Assembly (NCBI GenBank): GCA_026400835.1
Contig: JAPLOA010000100.1
Location: forward strand, 1 to 64,000
Reading direction: 5' to 3'
Origin: Planctomycetales bacterium
Lineage (GTDB): Bacteria; Planctomycetota; Planctomycetia; Planctomycetales; Planctomycetaceae
DNA: 64,000 nt
Within the stretch, counting starts at the first letter, position 1. The number at the start of each line of letters is the position of its first letter. The position numbers and the translations under genes were made by a program. This document shows, piece after piece, positions 57,803 through 64,000 of this stretch. A model generated the notes under the pieces. That model searched no databases. It worked only from the letters and a program-made list of their open reading frames with translations, and was not told the origin of the DNA.

Positions 57803-60800
57803 ATGTTGAATCACAAATCCTGGCTTGAGCAACTGAAGCGACAATTGAAGAAGGCGTCATTGGGCGAGCGTTCGCGGTCGCGACGGTCGCGTCGTTCTGG
57901 AACTGAGCAGCTTGAATCCAGACAGCTTCTGGCAGCGACGCCGGTCGGTGTGGAGTTTCTCGTCAATACCACCACGGCGGACTCACAGACTAGAGCCTCC
58001 ATGGCGATGGACGCGGATGGGGCCTTCGTTGTTGCGTGGCAGAGCAATCTTCAGGACGGCAGTGGCACCGGTATCTACGCGCAGAGGTATGATGCGGCGG
58101 GGGTCGCTCAGGGCGCTGAATTCCTCGTCAACACGACGACGGCGTCCGGTCAGAGTCTCCCAGACGTGGCGATGGATGCGGATGGGGATTTCGTCGTTAC
58201 GTGGCAAAGTAGTCTTCAGGACGGCAGCAGTGAAGGCATTTATGCGCAGCGTTATGACGCAGCGGGAATTGCCCTGGGCGGAGAATTCCGCGTCAATACG
58301 TTCACAACGAACAGTCAAAGTTTTCCCTCCGTGGCGATGGATGCGGACGGGGGCTTTGTCGTCACGTGGAACAGCTTTGCTCAGGACGGCAGCAGTTTCG
58401 GAATTTATGCTCAGATGTACGATTCCGCTGGGGTTGTTCAGGGGAGTGAATTCCGTGTCAACACGACGACTGTGAACGTGCAGAGCGATCCGTCGATCGC
58501 CCGGGAAGCGAACGGAGACTTCGCGATTGCCTGGACGAGTTCCGGTCAGGATGGCAGTGGCAACGGTATTTTTGCCCAGAGGTACAACGCGGCCGGAGTG
58601 GCTTTGGGGGGCGAGTTCGCTGTCAATACGTTCACGACGGGCAGTCAGTCCAATTCTTCCATAGCGATGGACGCCGACGGCGACTTCGTTGTCGCGTGGC
58701 AGAGCGACGGACAGGATGGCAGTGCTTCAGGCGTCTACGCGCAGAGGTACAACACGGCTGGCGTTGCACAGGGAACGGAGTTTCTGGTCAACACGTTTAC
58801 TACAGACGCTCAGTTTAGTCCCGCTGTGGTGATGGATGCCGACGGCGACTTCAACGTCTCGTGGACCAGTTACGCACAGGACGGCAATGACGATGGTGTG
58901 TATGCTCAACGCTACAATGTTGCGGGAGTGGCTCAGGGGACAGAGTTTCGCGTCAACACGGTGACAACCGACGTTCAGGAGAATTCAGCGGTCGCAATGG
59001 ACGCCCATGGAAACTTCGTCATTGCCTGGGAAAGCGCGAGTCAGGATGGCAGTGCTGCGGGAATCTATGCACAGCGTTATGAGGAATCGACGACAACCGC
59101 CGGGCCGATGGTGACGGAAGTACGAGACCTTGATCGCCGGATTGCTCCCGGCGGGCGACTGAGTACTACACTGGATACGCTGACTGTTGTCTTCTCCGAA
59201 GACATGAATGTCACCGGTGGGGCGAGTGGTGCCAATAGCGTGCTGAATCCAGCGAATTGGCAGCTTACGCAGGACGGCGTCAATGTGAGCAGTCTGATCA
59301 CGGACATCAGTTTCGAACTGAATAATGAGACGAATAAGTATGAAGCCGAGTTGACACTTGGAGCATCGTTGACAGCCGGAACGTTCCGCTTAACAGTGCT
59401 GGACACCGTCAGAGGCCTGACAGGCAATTCGCTGGATGGAGATGCGAATGGAACTCCCGGCGGCAACTACCCGCACACGTTTGCCATTGCCGATACGAAG
59501 GCCTCCGGATCCGAGTTTCAAGTCAACACTTACACGACGAGCGGTCAGCGCAGTCCGTCCATGGCGATGGATTCGGACGGGGACTTTGTCGTCACCTGGG
59601 AGAGCTTTGGTCAGGACGGAAGCGACTGGGGCATTTACGCGCAACGTTACAATGTGGCGGGCGTTGCTCAGGGGGGCGAGTTCAGCGTGAACACGACTAC
59701 CGCGAATAGCCAAGAAGATCCATCCATATCGATGGATGCGGATGGGGACTTCGTCGTCGCTTGGACCAGCAGCGGTCAGGACGGCAGCGGCTATGGCATT
59801 TACGCGCGGCGATATAACGCGTCGGGCGCGGCTCAGGGGGGCGAGTTCCGAGTCAACACGACCACGGCGAATTCACAGGCCCGTCCCTCAGTGGCGATGG
59901 ATGCGGACGGGGACTTTGTCGTCGCTTGGACCAGCGACGGTCAGGACGGGAGCAACACTGGTGTTTACGCTCAGCGGTACAACGCGGCCGGTGTGCCACA
60001 AGGCGTTGAGTTCCGCGTTAACACGTTGACGTTCGATTCTCAAAAAAATCCATCCATCGCGATGGATGCTGATGGGGACTTTGTCATCACTTGGGAGAGC
60101 CTATATCAGGACGGAAGCCTATCCGGCGTTTACGCTCAGCGTTACAACGCGGCTGGTGTGCCACAAGGCAGCGAGTTCGGCGTTAACACGACCACGGCGA
60201 ACTTTCAAGAAGATCCATCCATCGCGATGGATGCGGATGGGGATTTCATCGTCACATGGACCAGCAACGGTCAGGACGGCAGCGGCTCAGGCATTTACGC
60301 GCGGCGATACAACGCGGCTGGTGTTGCACAAGGGGGCGAGTTCCGCGTTAACACGTATTCGGCGTACAATCAGGGCTATCAATCCATCGCGATGGACGCG
60401 AATGGAGACTTTGTCGTCACATGGCAAAGCTATTCTCAAGACGTCAACTTGTACGGCGTGTACGCTCAGCGCTACACTGCAGCTGGTGTTGCACAAGGGG
60501 GCGAGTTCCGCGTTAATACGTATTCGCCGAACGATCAAAAAATTCCATCCATCGCGATGGATGCGAACGGGGACTTTATCGTTGCATGGGGAAGCAATTT
60601 TCAGGACGGAGATAACTTTGGCATCTATGCACAGCGGTACAGCCTGGAAACCCCGGTGCAATTGAATTCAGGAGTTCTGTCGCTTACTGGGAGTAATGTT
60701 GCTGATGAGTTGACGGTCGAGCGAGTTGCACCAGCCGGTTCCGCGGTTTATCTGAACGCACGGTTGAATGGTATCGATTACACATTCGATGCCACCAAGG

Positions 60801-63673
60801 TCACCAACATCGTGATGAATAGCTCGAACGGAGATGACCGACTGACCATCGATGCCATGTTGACGACACCAGCCACACTCAACGGCGATGGCGGAAATGA
60901 TACGCTGATCGGTGGTGCTGCCAACGACATTCTCAACGGAGGAGCAGGGAATGATGTTTATGTCTTCGACACGGACGTGGCCTCGGGAACCGATATCATC
61001 ACCGATGTTTCAGGGATTGAGACTTTAGACTTCAGCCAAACCGCGAGTACCTCGCTGGCGGTCAATTTGGGTCTCAACACGACGCAAATCGTGAATGCCA
61101 ATCTTTCGCTGCAATTCGCCTCAGGAAATTCGATTGAAAATGTGATCGGTGGAGCACTTGGTGATACGCTGACCGGAAACGCTCGGCCCAATCGACTGAC
61201 TGGCGGCGAAGGTGATGATATCCTCACCGGAGCTGCAGGAAACGATACTTATCTTTTCGACGCCGATCTGATCCTCGGAGCCGACACCATCGACGAAGCC
61301 GGTGGCGGGACAGATACCCTGGACTTCAGTGGATCGACAACCAGAAATCTTGCGATCAATCTTGCGAATGCGGCCCTGCAGACCGTGGCGCCCGGTAGCC
61401 TGACGCTGAATCTCTCTGCGGATAACACGATCGAGAATGTGATTGGCGGTACTCTGGCCGATTCGCTTACCGGAAACTCACTGGCCAATGTCCTCACCGG
61501 AGGGCTCGGAAACGACACCTACTTCTTTGATACAGATACGGCCCTTGGGGTCGACAGAATTCAGGACACAGACGGTCTCGATACGCTCAACTTCGGTGCG
61601 ACGACGACCCAGGCCATCGCGGTCGACCTTGCCAACTCTGCAGCTCAGGTCGTGACGGCATCACGGCTGACACTTCAACTGCCCGCGAATGCGATCGAAA
61701 ATGTCATTGGAGGTTCACTGGGAGATACTGTGACTGGCAACAGTCTGGCAAATACGCTCACCGGAGGAGGCGGGAATGACACGCTCGTCGGTGCCGCCGG
61801 AAACGATGTCTACCTGTTCGATTCGGACCTTGCACTGGCCAGCTATACGATTAATGACGCCAGCGGCATCGACACACTCGACTTCAGTGCCACTTCAACA
61901 CGAGGAGTGACCGCGAATCTGGCCAACGTGGCCTCGCAGGTCATCAACGCGGGACTGACGCTGACGTTGTCTTCCGCAACATCGATCGAGAACATGATTG
62001 GTGGAGAATTAGGAGATACTCTGACCGGAAACACGCTGGCCAACGTGCTTACTGGAGGTCCGGGCAATGATACTCTGACTGGAGGTGCCGGTGATGACTC
62101 CTATGTGTTTGCCGCCAATGTCAATCTGGGCTCGGACACCATTAACGAAGCGGGAGGAGGCGTTGATACGCTCGATTTCAGCAGCACGACGACTCAATCT
62201 GTTTCTTTGAATCTTTCGAATGCGGCATCGCAGGTTGTCAATCCGACTCTGTCGTTGACACTGTCAGCGGGCAATACGATCGAGAAACTGATCGGCGGAT
62301 CTCAGGGCGACACTCTGACAGGAAACACGCTGGACAATGTTCTGACTGGCGGTGGAGGGAACGATACGCTCACCGGGGCCGCTGGAAATGATACTTATCT
62401 TTTCAATACTGATCTTGTTCTTGGAGGCGATACGATCAACGAATCGGGAGGTGGTGTTGACACACTGGATTTCAGCAGCACCCTGAACAGTTCGGTCAAC
62501 GTGAACCTCGCAACGGCCGGTCTCCAGACGGTGACTTCCGGACGACTCACGCTGACACTATCGGCCGTCGATACGCTGGACAGTGTCATCGGCGGAGCTC
62601 TGGGTGATACGCTGACGGGCAATGCCTTAAGCAACCGCTTCACAGGTGGAGGAGGAAATGACCTTCTGACTGGTCGCGCGGGCAATGACGTCTACGTTTT
62701 TGATACAGATGTGAGTTTAGGCAGCGACATGATTAATGAAGCTGACGGTGGGGTTGACATCCTGGACTTTCGGCCAACGAGCACGCGTGCGGTTGTCGTT
62801 GATCTTTCGCTTGCAGTCGCTCAGACCGTGAACGCAGGTCTGATTCTGAATCTCAGTTCGAGCAGCACGATTGAGAACGTCCTTGGAGGAACCCTCAACG
62901 ATCTCCTGACGGGAAATACGCTGAGCAATAACCTGACAGGAGGTAGTGGCGATGATGTGCTGAAAGGCGGATCTGGTAATGATGTTTATGTGTTCGATAC
63001 GGACCTTGCACTTGGGAGTGACACGATTGTTGAGTCTGGTGTTGGCGTCGATACGCTGGATTTCGCTTCGACAACCACGCAACGCATCGAAGTCGATTTG
63101 TCTCTTGCAACATCGCAGGTGATTAACTCGGAACTGTCTCTGACACTCTCTGCTGCTAACACAATTGAGAATGTGATCGGCGGATCGCTCAGTGACATCC
63201 TGGTTGGAAACTCGCTGGCCAACACGCTGACAGGAAACAGCGGAGACGATGTTCTGTCAGGCCGTGCTGGCAATGACACATTGGTTGATAGTGCGGGAAA
63301 GAACATCCTGATCGGCGGTGACGGAGCCGACACCTTGACAGGGGGAAGTGGTGAAGATCTGTTGCTGGGTGCCAGATACATCTCCGAAAACGATTTCACG
63401 GCCCTGGATTCTCTTCTGAGCGAATGGACTTCGGCGAGTTCCTTCACTGATCGAGTCGGCCATCTGCAGGGGACCGTAGCCGGCGGCGTTCATAACGGGT
63501 TTACGCTGACACGAAGTACGGTGAAGGAGGACAGTTCAGCCGATGCGCTGATCGGCGGGAATGGCCAGGACTGGTATCTGCGAAATAGTCTGGGATCGCC
63601 TTCGATCTTCCGAGACACGACAACGGAATCGAACGTCGACAGTGTGTTCACGGAGATTGATACGTGGTTTTAG
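57803..63673 (+). CDS. Giant RTX-like surface protein with 14 tandem 55-residue repeats
   Basis: 1956 residues. A basic N terminus with the planctomycete LExRxLLA-type signature (EQLESRQLLA near 36-45). Seven copies of a 55-residue unit (xGEFxVNTxT...AMDADGDFVVxWxS...QDGS...GIYAQRYNAAGVAQ) span about 50-435. An inserted Big_5-like domain (about 435-565, VVFSEDMNVTGG) is followed by seven more copies to about 950. Then come eight units of about 98 residues with RTX nonamers (GGNDTLTGAAGND, GDTLTGN) joined to DTLDFSSTTT blades; unit 3 is one nonamer short. The C terminus DALIGGNGQDWYL is typical of planctomycete RTX proteins. Probably calcium-binding and exported; no type I secretion genes nearby. 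Confidence 0.9.
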   Translation: MLNHKSWLEQLKRQLKKASLGERSRSRRSRRSGTEQLESRQLLAATPVGVEFLVNTTTADSQTRASMAMDADGAFVVAWQSNLQDGSGTGIYAQRYDAAGVAQGAEFLVNTTTASGQSLPDVAMDADGDFVVTWQSSLQDGSSEGIYAQRYDAAGIALGGEFRVNTFTTNSQSFPSVAMDADGGFVVTWNSFAQDGSSFGIYAQMYDSAGVVQGSEFRVNTTTVNVQSDPSIAREANGDFAIAWTSSGQDGSGNGIFAQRYNAAGVALGGEFAVNTFTTGSQSNSSIAMDADGDFVVAWQSDGQDGSASGVYAQRYNTAGVAQGTEFLVNTFTTDAQFSPAVVMDADGDFNVSWTSYAQDGNDDGVYAQRYNVAGVAQGTEFRVNTVTTDVQENSAVAMDAHGNFVIAWESASQDGSAAGIYAQRYEESTTTAGPMVTEVRDLDRRIAPGGRLSTTLDTLTVVFSEDMNVTGGASGANSVLNPANWQLTQDGVNVSSLITDISFELNNETNKYEAELTLGASLTAGTFRLTVLDTVRGLTGNSLDGDANGTPGGNYPHTFAIADTKASGSEFQVNTYTTSGQRSPSMAMDSDGDFVVTWESFGQDGSDWGIYAQRYNVAGVAQGGEFSVNTTTANSQEDPSISMDADGDFVVAWTSSGQDGSGYGIYARRYNASGAAQGGEFRVNTTTANSQARPSVAMDADGDFVVAWTSDGQDGSNTGVYAQRYNAAGVPQGVEFRVNTLTFDSQKNPSIAMDADGDFVITWESLYQDGSLSGVYAQRYNAAGVPQGSEFGVNTTTANFQEDPSIAMDADGDFIVTWTSNGQDGSGSGIYARRYNAAGVAQGGEFRVNTYSAYNQGYQSIAMDANGDFVVTWQSYSQDVNLYGVYAQRYTAAGVAQGGEFRVNTYSPNDQKIPSIAMDANGDFIVAWGSNFQDGDNFGIYAQRYSLETPVQLNSGVLSLTGSNVADELTVERVAPAGSAVYLNARLNGIDYTFDATKVTNIVMNSSNGDDRLTIDAMLTTPATLNGDGGNDTLIGGAANDILNGGAGNDVYVFDTDVASGTDIITDVSGIETLDFSQTASTSLAVNLGLNTTQIVNANLSLQFASGNSIENVIGGALGDTLTGNARPNRLTGGEGDDILTGAAGNDTYLFDADLILGADTIDEAGGGTDTLDFSGSTTRNLAINLANAALQTVAPGSLTLNLSADNTIENVIGGTLADSLTGNSLANVLTGGLGNDTYFFDTDTALGVDRIQDTDGLDTLNFGATTTQAIAVDLANSAAQVVTASRLTLQLPANAIENVIGGSLGDTVTGNSLANTLTGGGGNDTLVGAAGNDVYLFDSDLALASYTINDASGIDTLDFSATSTRGVTANLANVASQVINAGLTLTLSSATSIENMIGGELGDTLTGNTLANVLTGGPGNDTLTGGAGDDSYVFAANVNLGSDTINEAGGGVDTLDFSSTTTQSVSLNLSNAASQVVNPTLSLTLSAGNTIEKLIGGSQGDTLTGNTLDNVLTGGGGNDTLTGAAGNDTYLFNTDLVLGGDTINESGGGVDTLDFSSTLNSSVNVNLATAGLQTVTSGRLTLTLSAVDTLDSVIGGALGDTLTGNALSNRFTGGGGNDLLTGRAGNDVYVFDTDVSLGSDMINEADGGVDILDFRPTSTRAVVVDLSLAVAQTVNAGLILNLSSSSTIENVLGGTLNDLLTGNTLSNNLTGGSGDDVLKGGSGNDVYVFDTDLALGSDTIVESGVGVDTLDFASTTTQRIEVDLSLATSQVINSELSLTLSAANTIENVIGGSLSDILVGNSLANTLTGNSGDDVLSGRAGNDTLVDSAGKNILIGGDGADTLTGGSGEDLLLGARYISENDFTALDSLLSEWTSASSFTDRVGHLQGTVAGGVHNGFTLTRSTVKEDSSADALIGGNGQDWYLRNSLGSPSIFRDTTTESNVDSVFTEIDTWF
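57953..59070 (+). repeat. DNA-level tandem repeat, first block of seven 165-bp units
   Basis: Each unit encodes 55 residues; copies are diverged but in register. A second block of seven lies at about 59507-60640, and the two blocks are split by a Big_5-like domain. Confidence 0.85.
59507..60640 (+). repeat. DNA-level tandem repeat, second block of seven 165-bp units
   Basis: Units here are more alike at DNA level than those in the first block; phrases such as GCGATGGATGCGGATGGGGACTT recur, which suggests more recent copying or gene conversion. Confidence 0.85.
60890..63350 (+). repeat. Eight RTX-bearing units of about 295 bp
   Basis: Units each contain RTX nonamers followed by a DTLDF...NTIENVIGG block. 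Unit 3 lacks one nonamer pair. Boundaries are approximate. Confidence 0.75.
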
Positions 63674-63705
63674 TCGACCGACGTTGGCGGGGCCTGATGT
63701 TATGG

Positions 63706-63785
63706 GATGCGTTTAACATGTCGGTAGTGGAGTATTTCGATCAAACGGGCTCTCGGCGAAGAGGTGTCGACCGAAAGATTTTGTG
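63706..63785 (+). repeat. TTTCGGTC repeat, copy C
   Basis: ATGCGTTTAACATGTCGGTAG, then TTTCGATCAAAC and GTCGACCGAAAGATTTTG. First arm partly decayed. 33 bp after the adhesin stop. Confidence 0.7.
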
Positions 63786-63828
63786 AGGCTCTTGGCGACA
63801 TTGCGGCGTCGTTGGAGCTGATGATGTG

Positions 63829-63925
63829 AGATGCGTTTAATCTTTCGGTCTTCGAATCTTTCGGTCAAATTGTCCCCGGCGCGAAGAAGTTTCGACTGAA
63901 AAAGTTTGTGACCGAAAGAATTCAG
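63829..63925 (+). repeat. TTTCGGTC repeat, copy D
   Basis: ATGCGTTTAATCTTTCGGTC, a second TCTTTCGGTCAAA (63858-63870) and a matching GACCGAAAGA (63910-63919). Best preserved pairing along with copy A. Confidence 0.75.
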
Positions 63926-64000
63926 TATGAGCGACAGGGAGTTCGGTTCCGTCGATTGATTGACGGTTCGAAAGGGATCGAATCAATGTCTTCACCCATA

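Larger units (their letters stand above)
63674..64000. other. Downstream region with repeat copies C and D
   Basis: 327 bp to the window edge, with no gene seen. Copies C (63706-63785) and D (63829-63925) of the TTTCGGTC repeat fill it. Confidence 0.5.

Noticed and set aside
57912-60665. Arg/Trp-rich frames running along the 165-bp repeats
   Set aside because: Off-frame readings of the tandem repeats in the adhesin gene.
57953-63350. Regular repeats as a CRISPR array
   Set aside because: Repeats are coding, diverged, 165 or about 295 bp long, without unique spacers or cas genes.
55985-63925. TTTCGGTC repeats as integron attC sites
   Set aside because: Palindromic and cassette-bracketing, but the RYYYAAC/GTTRRRY core boxes are missing and there is no integrase.

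Overview
This window comes from a member of the Planctomycetota, most likely a Planctomycetales bacterium. The inference rests on gene families rather than a marker gene. It holds a DUF1549/DUF1553 planctomycete cytochrome next to a DUF1501 protein, a Pirellula-type heme-binding domain protein, an N-terminal LExRxLLA signature on a giant repeat protein, RDD/SpoIIM/DUF4129/DUF4350/MoxR/DUF58 clusters, and intergenic palindromes of several families. No rRNA, tRNA, CRISPR array or intact insertion sequence was seen. All starts were chosen by eye; several were moved inside longer open frames to a signal peptide or an overlapping stop/start.

Layout. 0.2-5.0 kb (minus): small ORF, queE, a 109-residue protein, a secreted protein with LTxxQ-like repeats, MoxR ATPase, DUF58 protein. 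5.3-6.5 kb: PLP aminotransferase. 6.8-10.1 kb (minus): NatA-type ATPase and an ABC-2 permease fused to a CPBP protease-like domain. 10.4-12.6 kb: membrane protein with a carrier-protein-like C terminus and a PPC-domain secreted protein. 12.6-16.9 kb: ECF sigma factor divergent from a dockerin-like membrane protein, a secreted cohesin-like protein and a VIT/VWA surface protein. 17-25.6 kb (minus): second MoxR supercluster (RDD, SpoIIM, membrane protein, DUF4129, DUF4350, MoxR, DUF58). 26.2-30 kb: TlpA-like thioredoxin, flavodoxin, GT39-like glycosyltransferase, His-Asp/Ala-Pro lipoprotein. 30.3-33 kb: UvrC and an internally deleted DUF1501 protein.

33.1-35.9 kb is a decayed region: the tail of a REP-associated-type transposase, a lipoprotein frame cut by one in-frame TAA, and an Rpn-type nuclease gene. 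36-46 kb (plus) looks like a sugar-acid catabolic locus (KDPG aldolase, LarA-like racemase, ketoglutarate-semialdehyde dehydrogenase, tagaturonate-epimerase family protein, L-galactose-dehydrogenase-like reductase). Inside it sits an ABC exporter whose permease carries a beta-propeller-like insertion. 46-50 kb: a Gly/Ser/Cys-rich small secreted protein with its own promoter and terminator, an HTTM protein fused to a degenerate receiver-like domain, and a TPR lipoprotein. 50-55.8 kb (minus): heme protein, DUF1549/1553 cytochrome with LamG insert, DUF1501. 56.5-63.7 kb (plus): TIGR03032-type protein and a 1956-residue RTX-like adhesin.

Most notable: the propeller-bearing ABC permease; the HTTM-receiver fusion; the sigma/dockerin/cohesin-like/VWA locus; the adhesin module bracketed on both sides by paired copies of one non-coding repeat; and three fresh-looking lesions (a 56-residue in-frame DUF1501 deletion, a TAA-split lipoprotein, a UvrC without its C-terminal helix-hairpin-helix region).
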